Shown in pieces: positions 25,187 through 33,398 of a stretch of DNA of 64,000 nt. Every line of letters starts with the position of its first letter. Position 1 is the first letter of the stretch. A program made the translations under genes and the position numbers. The stretch spans positions 1 to 64,000 of the forward strand of contig DATENM010000153.1 of assembly GCA_035275065.1 (NCBI GenBank), written 5' to 3'. A model generated the notes under the pieces. The model saw only the letters and a list, made by a program, of their open reading frames with translations, had not been told where the DNA came from and searched no databases. The stretch is from Blastocatellia bacterium. GTDB lineage: Bacteria > Acidobacteriota > Blastocatellia > UBA7656.

Positions 25187-26877
25187 GCGACGAGACGTCT
25201 CCCGCGCCATCAGCGAAACCGAGCGCCGGCACGCGCGAGAATCTCTTGCTCGACCTTTCCGGCGATAAAGGCGCGGCGCTCGATTGGGCCGCTCGGCACC
25301 GGCATGGCGCGGCGTTTCACTTGCTCGACAAGGCCGAGCTGAAATGGCAGAGCCGCCGCGAGGCGCTGGCTCGCATTCGCGCTTTCCATCCCCACACCTT
25401 TGCTTTCTTCGCCTCGGACTTGCGCGTGCAGAGCGCCCGCCACTCGATGATGTGGTTTGCGGCGTTGTGCGGCGCGCGGCGCATCGTCTTTGCCGATACG
25501 AATGGCCGCGAGATTCGCCGCACACGCGTCGGCGTGTTGACCGTTGAAAGCGCGCGGCTAGTTCTTGAGCTGCTCGCGGGCTATGTCATCCTCGTGCCCC
25601 TGTCATGGTTGCTGACTTTGCTGCTCGGCGTCGCGCTGGTTTTTCGCCCCGTCGTGCGCGCTTCGCGTCCGCGCAGGCGCGATGCAAAGCACGCCGCAAA
25701 AACCATGCTCTACGTTCGGGCGACCCTGGTGCCGGCGGTACGCGGCATGGCGGCGGCGGGCGGCATGGCAAGCCACATCGCAGGCTTCGGGCGCGGCGCG
25801 CTTATGCTCGGCCATCGCTTGCGGTTCATCGCCAGCGGCGATATCGGCTTTGCGGGCGAAGCGGATGTTGAGGTCATCGAGCCGTCCACCCTGATTAGCG
25901 CGACGCGGGCGCTGTTCGAGCTATGGAACAATCTCAGATTCACACTCCGGGCGCTGCGCGTGACCGGTGACAGGCAAGGCGACGTGGATTTCATCTACCA
26001 ACGCTACAGCCGCTTCAACTGGACAGGCGTGGCGCTGTCGCTTGCGACCGGCCTGCCGCTCATGCTGGAGTTCAACGGCTCGGAAGTCTGGGTCGCGCGC
26101 CACTGGGACCCTGTCGGCATGGTCGGCTTGTTGACGCGCTTCGAGCGATTGAACCTGCGAGCCGCCGATTTTATCTTTGTGGTCAGCGATGTGCAGCGCC
26201 GCGGCCTGTTCGCCGCGGGAGTTGATGCGGCGCGCATCGTCGTCAACCCGAATGGCGTGGATGTTGAAAGCTTTCATCCTGGCGGCGGCGGCGTGGTGCG
26301 TGACGAGCTTGGCATTCAAGGCAAGGTCGTCGTCGGCTTCACAGGCACTTTTGGCCCCTGGCACGGCGCGCCGGTGCTGGCCCGCGCCGCCACACGCATC
26401 AACGATTCGCGCTGCCACTTCTTATTCATCGGCGACGGCGACGAGCGCACCGCGACCGAAAGCATCATCGAAACTGCCGGCAAGCCAGGCCGCGCGACCT
26501 TCACGGGCCGCGTTGCTCACCAGCGGGTCGCGGCTTATCTGGACGCTTGCGACATTCTCGTTTCGCCGCACGTCGCCGCGGCGGACGGCAGCGAGTTCTT
26601 TGGCTCGCCGACAAAGCTGTTCGAGTACATGGCGATGGCGCGTCCCGTCGTCGCGAGCCGGCTGGGGCAGATCGCCGACGTGATCGTTGACGGCGTCAAT
26701 GGCCTGCTGGTCGAGCCGGGTGATGCGGCGACGTTGGCGCAAGCCATCGAGCGGCTGGCAAAGGATGAAGCCTTGCGTCGGCGGCTCGGCGCGGCGGCGC
26801 GCCAGACGGTAATTGAACACTACACCTGGCGGCATAACGCGGCGCGCGTCTTCGATACTGAGATCGAAAAACTGTGA
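25183..26877 (+). CDS. GT4 glycosyltransferase with hydrophobic N-terminal extension
   Basis: The product is 564 aa. GTG 25183 overlaps the preceding stop as GTGA, so I prefer it over upstream in-frame ATGs that lie inside the methyltransferase gene. Residues about 1-160 are an unusual extension: a soluble piece (ENLLLDLSGDKGAALDWAAR) then hydrophobic segments (LVLELLAGYVILVPLSWLLT, LLGVALVF). The GT-B fold follows, with LMLEFNGSEVWVA, VNPNGVDVESFHP, VGFTGTFGPWHGAP, GRVAHQRVAAYLDACDILVS and the donor-site EYMAMARPVVAS. It probably adds a sugar to the lipid carrier at the inner membrane. The stop overlaps the next start. Confidence 0.85.
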   Translation: MSDETSPAPSAKPSAGTRENLLLDLSGDKGAALDWAARHRHGAAFHLLDKAELKWQSRREALARIRAFHPHTFAFFASDLRVQSARHSMMWFAALCGARRIVFADTNGREIRRTRVGVLTVESARLVLELLAGYVILVPLSWLLTLLLGVALVFRPVVRASRPRRRDAKHAAKTMLYVRATLVPAVRGMAAAGGMASHIAGFGRGALMLGHRLRFIASGDIGFAGEADVEVIEPSTLISATRALFELWNNLRFTLRALRVTGDRQGDVDFIYQRYSRFNWTGVALSLATGLPLMLEFNGSEVWVARHWDPVGMVGLLTRFERLNLRAADFIFVVSDVQRRGLFAAGVDAARIVVNPNGVDVESFHPGGGGVVRDELGIQGKVVVGFTGTFGPWHGAPVLARAATRINDSRCHFLFIGDGDERTATESIIETAGKPGRATFTGRVAHQRVAAYLDACDILVSPHVAAADGSEFFGSPTKLFEYMAMARPVVASRLGQIADVIVDGVNGLLVEPGDAATLAQAIERLAKDEALRRRLGAAARQTVIEHYTWRHNAARVFDTEIEKL

Positions 26878-28061
26878 TTCGCAATCAATCGATCATCTGC
26901 TTTGCGGGCGAAGACTGGTGGTATCATCACCCGCATTCGAAGAATCACATCATGCGGCGGCTGGCGCGGGCCGGCAACCGCGTGATGTTCGTCAATTCGA
27001 TTTCGATGGGCCTGCCGTCGGCGAAAAGCCCTGATTTCTTCGGGAAAATACGCCGCAAGCTGAAGAGCTATGCCCGCGCCGTGCGGCGTACCGAAGAAGG
27101 CATCATCGTCGTCAGCCCGCCGGTGCTGCCGTTTTATTCGAGCCCCACGGGTCGCGCCGTCAATCGCGCTTTGTTGCGCGCCGAGATTAAGTCGCTGATG
27201 GCGGCTTTCGGCTTTCGCCATCCTGTATTGTGGGTCGCTATACCTACGGCTCGCGACATCGTCGGCCATCTCGGCGAGCGCGCGTTGATCTATCAAGTCT
27301 CCGACAAGTACGCCGCTAACCAGATGGATCATGCTACCGGCGGCCATGTCATCGCCGCCATGCATGATGAGCTGCTCGAACGCGCCGACCTGATCTACTA
27401 TTCGGGCCGCAAGCTGATCGAAGAAGAAACCGCCGCCCGCCCGGAGATCAAAGCCAAAGCCCGGCTGCTGGAACAGGCCGTAGACTTTGACCACTTCGCA
27501 TCGGCGACGCGGCAGTCATGGGAAGAGCCCGCGGATGTAATGAATATTCCGCATCCGCGGCTCGGCTATTTCGGGGCGATTGAGACCTGGCTGCTCGACC
27601 AGCGGTTGATCCGCTATGTGAGCGAGCGCCGCCCTGACTGGCACTGGGTCTTGATGGGCTTGAAAGCGGCGCGGCTCGACATCGAATCGCTGCCGAACGT
27701 TCATTATCTCGGCTCGAAGCCTTATGCGGAGATGCCGCGTTACGCCGCCGGCTTCGATGTCTGTGTGTTGCCGTGGGTGACCGACAACGAGTTCGTCAGC
27801 TATGGCAGCGCCATCAAGGTGCGCGAGTACCTGGCTACCGGCAAGCCTGTCGTCATGACCCCGCTCTACGAATACGAGCGCATGGGTGACGTGTTGCGCA
27901 TCGCTCGCGGCGATGCCGATTTCATTGCCAGGGTCGAAGACGCGCTCCTGTGTGACGACGAAGCGCAGCGTGCGGCGCGGCAACAGTCAGTCAAAGCAGC
28001 GACCTGGGACGCGCGCGCCGAAGAGGTCAGCCGCGAGATCGAGCGATTGTTGCTTGCTTGA
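26874..28061 (+). CDS. GT4-like glycosyltransferase
   Basis: The product is 395 aa. GTG 26874 overlaps the upstream TGA (GTGA). The opening IICFAGEDWWYHHPHSKNHI is the feature of a glycosyltransferase group found with polysaccharide loci. Further motifs: VLWVAIPTARDIVG, LIYQVSDKYAANQMDH, RLGYFGAIETWLLDQRLI, GSKPYAEMPRYAAGFDVCVL and KVREYLATGKPVVMTPL. This is a GT-B fold, with the donor-binding E-x7-E pattern weak. It is translationally coupled to the gene before it. Confidence 0.85.
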   Translation: MIRNQSIICFAGEDWWYHHPHSKNHIMRRLARAGNRVMFVNSISMGLPSAKSPDFFGKIRRKLKSYARAVRRTEEGIIVVSPPVLPFYSSPTGRAVNRALLRAEIKSLMAAFGFRHPVLWVAIPTARDIVGHLGERALIYQVSDKYAANQMDHATGGHVIAAMHDELLERADLIYYSGRKLIEEETAARPEIKAKARLLEQAVDFDHFASATRQSWEEPADVMNIPHPRLGYFGAIETWLLDQRLIRYVSERRPDWHWVLMGLKAARLDIESLPNVHYLGSKPYAEMPRYAAGFDVCVLPWVTDNEFVSYGSAIKVREYLATGKPVVMTPLYEYERMGDVLRIARGDADFIARVEDALLCDDEAQRAARQQSVKAATWDARAEEVSREIERLLLA

Positions 28062-28108
28062 CAGCAACCGGCGTGTGACCTACGGTTGAATGACGACACG
28101 GCAATGGC

Positions 28109-29506
28109 ATGAAGCTCAAAGAAGCGGCGAAAAAGATTCTCAGGCCAGTCTACTACAGGCTCCCGGCAACCCTCTGTTACGGGCCGCGGTTCGCCCCGAC
28201 GCTGAAGTTGCTCGACCAGTCAGAGCGTTGGAGCCGCGACCAGCTCAACGGTTATCAACTGACACGGTTGCGGGCGCTGCTCAAGCACGCGGCGCGGCAC
28301 GTTCCTTACTACAAAAGATTGTTCAGCGCCGTCGGCTTCGACCCTGAACGCCTCCGCGAGATCGCAGACTTGCGCGTGCTGCCTTTGCTCGATAAAGAGA
28401 CGGTGCGCGCCAACTTGAATGACCTTCTCGCCGACAATATCAGCCCGCGGCGCCGGCTTTACTTCACGACCGGCGGCTCGACCGGAACGCCGCTCGGCGT
28501 TTACAACCTGCGCGACGCCGGCGGCCGCGAGCGCGCTTTCATGCAGAAGCAGTGGCAGCGCGTCGGCTTTCGCGAGGGCGAGCGGCGCGCCATGCTGCGC
28601 GGCTGGTCTGTGCGCAATCGCCGCCACTGGCGCTACGAGGCGAGCGAGCGCGCCTTCGTCTTCTCGAACTTTCACATGACGCCCGACAACGTCGCCGAGT
28701 ACGCCCGTGTCATGCGCGCCGAGCGCTTGTCTTATCTGCATTCGTACCCGTCGGCGGTGATCGATTTCGCGCGCCAGCTAGAGCATCTCGGCGAGCCGCC
28801 GCCGCGCTTCAGCGTCATCCTCGCATCGTCAGAGAATCTCTACCCCGGCCAGCGCGAGTTTATCGAATCGTTTTACGGCGCGCGGCTGTTTTCGTGGTAC
28901 GGCCACACGGAAGATTTGATCCTCGCCGGCGAATGCGAAGTCAGTCATCATTATCATATCTTCCCCGAATACGGCGTCGCCGAGGTGCTCAAGGAAGACG
29001 GCACGGCAGCCGAGCGCCAGGGCGAGATGGGCGAGCTCGTCGGCACGACGATTGACAACTACGCCATGCCGTTGATCCGCTACCGCACCGACGATTGGGT
29101 GATCGTCGGCCCGCCGTCGTGCGAATGTGGTCGGCCTTACGGGCTGCTCGAAGCGACGCGCGGGCGCGCCCAGGATATGTTGATCGGCAGGCTCGACAAC
29201 CTGATTTCGCTGACGGCGCTCAATATCCACACGGATGAGTTTGATCGCGTACAGCAGGCGCAGTTTTATCAGCGCGAGCGCGGCAAGGTCGAATTGCGCA
29301 TCCGCCGCCGCGACGGCTACGGCGAGCGTGACAGCCGCCGCATTCTCGCGGCGCTCGCCGAAAAGATGGGCGACACGATGGAGGTCGAGCTGAAATTCAC
29401 AGACGCCATCCCGCTGGCCGCGAGCGGCAAGTTCCGCTTCCTCATTCAAGAATTGCCGGTGCCGCGCCCGGCGCTCAACGAGGCCCGCTTTGGATCATCT
29501 CTTTAA
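28109..29506 (+). CDS. CapK/PaaK-like adenylate-forming enzyme
   Basis: The product is 465 aa. It resembles phenylacetate-CoA ligase, of the type found in capsule loci as CapK. The AMP-binding loop YFTTGGSTGTPLGVYN is near residues 118-133, ASSENLYPGQREFIESFYGA near 235, WYGHTEDLILAGEC near 260, and PLIRYRTDDW near 316, followed by a CxCGRPYG-like pair of Cys (SCECGRPYG). The C-terminal subdomain has AASGKFRFLI. It likely activates an acid for attachment to the polysaccharide or its carrier. The true substrate is unknown. Confidence 0.85.
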   Translation: MKLKEAAKKILRPVYYRLPATLCYGPRFAPTLKLLDQSERWSRDQLNGYQLTRLRALLKHAARHVPYYKRLFSAVGFDPERLREIADLRVLPLLDKETVRANLNDLLADNISPRRRLYFTTGGSTGTPLGVYNLRDAGGRERAFMQKQWQRVGFREGERRAMLRGWSVRNRRHWRYEASERAFVFSNFHMTPDNVAEYARVMRAERLSYLHSYPSAVIDFARQLEHLGEPPPRFSVILASSENLYPGQREFIESFYGARLFSWYGHTEDLILAGECEVSHHYHIFPEYGVAEVLKEDGTAAERQGEMGELVGTTIDNYAMPLIRYRTDDWVIVGPPSCECGRPYGLLEATRGRAQDMLIGRLDNLISLTALNIHTDEFDRVQQAQFYQRERGKVELRIRRRDGYGERDSRRILAALAEKMGDTMEVELKFTDAIPLAASGKFRFLIQELPVPRPALNEARFGSSL

Positions 29507-31022
29507 TCAACTCGACGTAACGATTATCTCCGGCGCGGCCCGCTACCCGGCTGATCCGCCCTTCGACCCGCCTGCCGATTACCCCGAAAGGCCGCCGCAC
29601 GCGGCGCGGCTTGATCCATCCAACAGCGCTTACGGCATGGTGCGCGAAGCGCTGTGGCGACTCGGCCTCGACGCTGAGAGTTATGGCCAGCCGTCGTGGA
29701 ACCCGCTCGGCCAGTTAATCAAGCCGGGCCAGCGTGTGCTCATCAAGCCGAATTTCGTTCTTCACTTCAACGCCGGCGGCGGGCCGCTCGAAGCGGTGGT
29801 GACGCACCCGGCGATTCTACGCGCCATCGTCGATTACGTGATGATCGCTCTTGGCGACGGCGGCGAGATCATCATCGGCGACGCGCCGCAGATGAACGCC
29901 GACTTCGCGGCGCTCTGCGCGCAAACCGGCATGGACGCGCTCGCCGAATACCTGCAACCAGTCTGCCAGCGGCGCGGCATCCGCTTTCAACTGATCGACT
30001 TTCGGCAGGAGCGCACCGTCTATAAACACGGCATCATCTGGGAACGCATCCCCGTAAACGACCCGGCCAGCCGTCCCGTCCATGTGCAACTCGGTGATGA
30101 AAGCTACATGGAGGCGATTGACACGAGCCGCCTGTACGGGGCCGACTATGCCCGGCAGCAGACGATCAACGCGCATCAAGATCGCCGCCACGAATACGTC
30201 ATCGCCTCGGCAGTGCTCGCCAGCGATGTGGTCATCTCCGTCCCGAAGCTCAAAGTGCATCGCAAAGTCGGCACGACGCTGAACCTCAAGAACATGGTCG
30301 GCATCAACACGGACAAGAACCACCTGGCGCATTACCGCATCGGCGCGCCAGCGGATGGCGGCGACGAATTCAATTCGCCGGCCTGGGACGACCGCGCCGA
30401 GCGTCGCTTGATGGACGGGTTGCTGGGCGCAGACCGTCGTTTCGGCAAGCAGATGTTTCTCGCCTGGCGCGCCTTTCGCAAGCTTTATCATCGCCTCAGC
30501 GGCAAGCCGAAGGCGCAGGCTTTCACGTACGGCAACTGGCGCGGCAACGACACGGCGTGGCGGATGGTGCTCGACCTGAATCGCATCCTGCGCTTTGCCG
30601 ACGCGAGCGGCGGCCTGCAAGCTCATCCGACGCGGGCGTACTTTTCCGTTGTTGACGGACTGATCGGCGGGCAGGGCGAAGGCCCCCTGCACCCTGAGCC
30701 TTATCCGTCGGGCGTGGTGCTGGCGGGGTTCAACCCGCTGGCCGTGGACTGGGTAGCGACGCGGTTGATGGGCTTCGACCCGGCGCGCCTGCGTTTGTAC
30801 GCCAACGCCGCGCAGCAAATGCGTGAGTGGCTGCCAGGCGCTGACATCAGCCATTGCCGTATCCGTTCGAACGTCGCGCGCTGGGAAGGACTGTTGGACC
30901 AGGCGGAACCCGTCTTTCAGTTCCGCGCCCCGGCTGGCTGGCGCGGCGCGGCCGAGCTATACGAGATCGCCGACGAAGCGCCGGCCACGACGCCTTCACC
31001 GCTTGGAGCAATCAGTCAGTAA
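29490..31022 (+). CDS. DUF362 domain protein
   Basis: The product is 510 aa. TTG 29490 is preceded by GAGG 6 nt away and overlaps the CapK-like gene by 17 nt, which implies coupling. DUF362 signatures: GQRVLIKPNFVLHFNAGG near residue 80, YVMIALGDGGEIIIGDAPQM near 115, DVVISVPKLKVHRKVGTTLN near 248 and GLIGGQGEGPLH near 390. There is no CxxCxxC ferredoxin cluster as in some family members. DUF362 proteins are of unknown activity. Its fixed place after a CapK-like gene suggests it acts on the same modification. Confidence 0.85.
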   Translation: MDHLFNQLDVTIISGAARYPADPPFDPPADYPERPPHAARLDPSNSAYGMVREALWRLGLDAESYGQPSWNPLGQLIKPGQRVLIKPNFVLHFNAGGGPLEAVVTHPAILRAIVDYVMIALGDGGEIIIGDAPQMNADFAALCAQTGMDALAEYLQPVCQRRGIRFQLIDFRQERTVYKHGIIWERIPVNDPASRPVHVQLGDESYMEAIDTSRLYGADYARQQTINAHQDRRHEYVIASAVLASDVVISVPKLKVHRKVGTTLNLKNMVGINTDKNHLAHYRIGAPADGGDEFNSPAWDDRAERRLMDGLLGADRRFGKQMFLAWRAFRKLYHRLSGKPKAQAFTYGNWRGNDTAWRMVLDLNRILRFADASGGLQAHPTRAYFSVVDGLIGGQGEGPLHPEPYPSGVVLAGFNPLAVDWVATRLMGFDPARLRLYANAAQQMREWLPGADISHCRIRSNVARWEGLLDQAEPVFQFRAPAGWRGAAELYEIADEAPATTPSPLGAISQ

Positions 31023-31231
31023 GTTCCCACCTCATTCTGAGCCGCAGATCAGCGCTTTGTCCTCAAGCAATACGCGGACTCTCTGATGCCTTCGTATCAA
31101 ATGAATTCAACGCCAAGGTGTTTGCCGCCTTGTCCGATGGAAAGTGGCCGTGATCGTGGCGCAAAGCGGTCGCACTTGTCGGCGCAAGCGCTTGGCATGG
31201 CGGTTGCACAATGAAAAGCCGGAGGTTGGAA

Positions 31232-31453
31232 ATGACGATCATGATGGCAATGGGGATTGGGCTTTTGATGACGGCGATTGCCGTGGCGATTGGCGGGGTA
31301 GTGATTAAAGCAACGATGTTGATGATTCACTACAGTCTTAAGACCAGCGCCGTAACCGTAAACGAGCAGGCGAGCCACGGGGTCGTTATTCACCTGAATC
31401 GTCGGGAGGAGCCAGCCGGTGCGGTCGAATGGCCTGAAGAAGCCGCTGCCTAA
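31232..31453 (+). CDS. Small membrane protein, unknown
   Basis: The product is 73 aa. ATG 31232 has GGAGG 6 nt before it. One hydrophobic helix spans about residues 2-28 (MTIMMAMGIGLLMTAIAVAI-type), possibly extended by IKATMLMIHY. A charged tail ends EWPEEAAA. No family recognised. It precedes the DUF5670 gene by 29 nt, so the two may be co-transcribed. Confidence 0.65.
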   Translation: MTIMMAMGIGLLMTAIAVAIGGVVIKATMLMIHYSLKTSAVTVNEQASHGVVIHLNRREEPAGAVEWPEEAAA

Positions 31454-31482
31454 CCGGTACATCGATCATTAAGGAGGAGAGT

Positions 31483-31635
31483 ATGCTCTGGACAATTTTC
31501 GTAATTCTGTTGGTTCTCTGGCTGCTCGGTCTGGTGAGCGGCTACGCAATGGGCGGGTTCATTCACCTGCTGCTGGTGCTGGCGGTCATTATGCTGATCA
31601 TCAATCTGGTGAGCGGCCGCCGCACAGTCGTTTAG
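31483..31635 (+). CDS. DUF5670 (lmo0937-like) small membrane protein
   Basis: The product is 50 aa. AAGGAGGA precedes ATG 31483. The sequence MLWTIFVILLVLWLLGLVSG, then YAMGGFIHLLLVLAVIMLII and NLVSGRR, matches the lmo0937/DUF5670 pattern: two TM helices with a central GGFIH. Family members are often stress-induced; function unknown. A palindrome follows 16 nt after the stop. Confidence 0.85.
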   Translation: MLWTIFVILLVLWLLGLVSGYAMGGFIHLLLVLAVIMLIINLVSGRRTVV

Positions 31636-31651
31636 CAAGAGAGTGACAAGA

Positions 31652-31744
31652 GAGTGATGAGTAATGAGTGATGAGTGAGAAGAAGGCGGACGAAACGCCG
31701 CGGTTCTCTTCGCTCATCACTTTCTACTCATCACTCATTACTCC
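31652..31744. repeat. ATGAGTG inverted repeat between convergent genes
   Basis: The left arm starts at 31652 (GAGTGATGAGTAATGAGTGA, then TGAGTGAGAAG). The right arm about 31710-31744 is complementary (CTTCGCTCATCACT.., ..ACTCATCACTCATTACTC). The right arm includes the stop codon and last codons of the PD-(D/E)XK-like gene. It is the same unit family as 9959-10040. Confidence 0.85.
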
Positions 31745-33258
31745 TCTTCATTCATTCGTTCAGATAGCAGCACACGCACGCTGCTGCGCCAATCATCATT
31801 GATGCCGATACGTGTTACCGGCACTGCTCGCGCGATGCTACTGGCCATGAGCTTTGTCGTCGCATGAAAGCGAAAGACCGGCGCGACCAGATAGAGCAAC
31901 GGCGAGCGGTCAGCAAGCATTAACTGCTTGAAGTACCCGCGCCGCGCGAAGTCGCCGCGACGCCTGTGCCAATCGATACGCAGCCAGTAATCCAGGCCCT
32001 GAAACGGGAACTCGGCGTCTTCCGCAACTTTCAATTCAATCACCACCAGCCGCCCCTCACGCGTCGCCGCTAATATATCGATGAATGAACGCTGCTCGCC
32101 ACGATAAGCCGGCACTTGCGCGTAAGCATAGCGGCGGTCGAGCGACGCATCGATTGCGGTGATGTCGCGTTGCAATATGGATTCGAGCCAGCGTTCGGCC
32201 TGCTCGCGGAACAAGAGCGCCTGCGGGTCGGCGGAATCCGCGCGGCGCACAGCAACGATTTCGGCAATCAACTGATCGAGCCGTGATTGATTGGCCGGCG
32301 AGAGCTTTTCTTTCACCGCCCCGACGCCAAATTCGACCAGCTTGCGCCGCAGCGAAACGCGGGCGAATTCCAGCCCGCGAATCGTCAGCGAGACCCACGC
32401 GCCGCGCCGCTCGACGCGAATCCGTTCAGGCGCGCGCCGCTGAATGGCATCAACCAGCATCTTCACGTCGAGCGGCAACTGGCGCTCGTGCGGCCACTCG
32501 GCGCGACGAGCGGCGCGGCTCAAACGGTCGCCGAGGTCGCCCTGATCGAACGGCGCAATGGTTTGTATGACGGATTGCATCTCGTCCACTTCGCAGAGCG
32601 TCACGCTCGCGCCTTTGACCTGAAGCGCCGTGAGCCGCGCCGCCACGGTATCGCTGCGCCCGCTCGGCACAAAGAGCAATAGGCGATTGACCGCCGCGCC
32701 GCGCTGCCGCAAGGCGTCGAGCCAGACCAGCCCGGCGCCGAGCGTCGCGTCTACGTCGCGCTGCGATTCTTGTGAACAGACGCCGACGGCGGCAACCGGC
32801 CTGCCCTGCTCTTTCAGCAAGAGCCGTGTGTGAACGCCTGTGAAGTGACGCCGGTCGTCGCGCCGCAAGACAGTGCGCTCTACCTTGAGCGCGGCGAAAT
32901 TCGCTTCAATCATCGCGGCGAGCTTCATCGGAAACTCGCGGCGCGACGGTTCCGCGCCCGCTTCGACAGGGCCGCGCCGCAGCTCAAGCGTACAGAGGAC
33001 ACGGCCCATCTGCTTTGCGCATTCCAGGCGCAGGGCGCGCGGCGAAACGGTCGCGCGCACGACACGCCATGAGCGCGACCAGCCTTCGCCCCAGCACGAC
33101 AGAACGAGCTTACCGTAAGCAATCTCGGCGGCGGCGCAGGCAGGTTCAATACTCGCAAGGCGTTTATCGTCTTCGCGCAACTCGAATGCGCCATCGAGCA
33201 GGAATCGTTCAAGCTCGTAGCGAATGCGGCTCAAGTCTTCGATGGCGGGGCGGTGCAT
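31738..33258 (-). CDS. PD-(D/E)XK nuclease-like protein
   Basis: The product is 506 aa from ATG 33258 (a GTG lies one codon upstream). The N-terminal 380 residues have no recognised family and contain Arg-rich helical sequence. The C-terminus holds a NucS/EndoMS-like nuclease core: FIDIL (Asp394), then GRLVVIELKV (Glu408, Lys410) and FPFQGLDYW (Gln420), the full D-ExK-Q set with the right spacing. DNA cleavage is inferred, not shown. It follows the TPR and ATPase genes on the same strand with a 140-bp gap, so it may belong with them. The last codons lie in a palindromic repeat. Confidence 0.7.
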   Translation of the reverse strand: MHRPAIEDLSRIRYELERFLLDGAFELREDDKRLASIEPACAAAEIAYGKLVLSCWGEGWSRSWRVVRATVSPRALRLECAKQMGRVLCTLELRRGPVEAGAEPSRREFPMKLAAMIEANFAALKVERTVLRRDDRRHFTGVHTRLLLKEQGRPVAAVGVCSQESQRDVDATLGAGLVWLDALRQRGAAVNRLLLFVPSGRSDTVAARLTALQVKGASVTLCEVDEMQSVIQTIAPFDQGDLGDRLSRAARRAEWPHERQLPLDVKMLVDAIQRRAPERIRVERRGAWVSLTIRGLEFARVSLRRKLVEFGVGAVKEKLSPANQSRLDQLIAEIVAVRRADSADPQALLFREQAERWLESILQRDITAIDASLDRRYAYAQVPAYRGEQRSFIDILAATREGRLVVIELKVAEDAEFPFQGLDYWLRIDWHRRRGDFARRGYFKQLMLADRSPLLYLVAPVFRFHATTKLMASSIARAVPVTRIGINDDWRSSVRVLLSERMNEEE

Positions 33259-33398
33259 CACCGGCGCGTTTTATCAGGCAGAGGGTACGGGGTCAAGCCG
33301 TGAGTGTCTTCGATTAAAGATGATTTGGACTTGATGAAACGGGATGGAAAGACGGCGAGGCTTGTTCTAGTCGAACGGCTGCCACCAAAGAAAAATAT

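Noticed and set aside
31023..31231. Small gene between DUF362 and the small membrane protein
   Set aside because: Frames here have no ribosome binding site and no protein-like composition.
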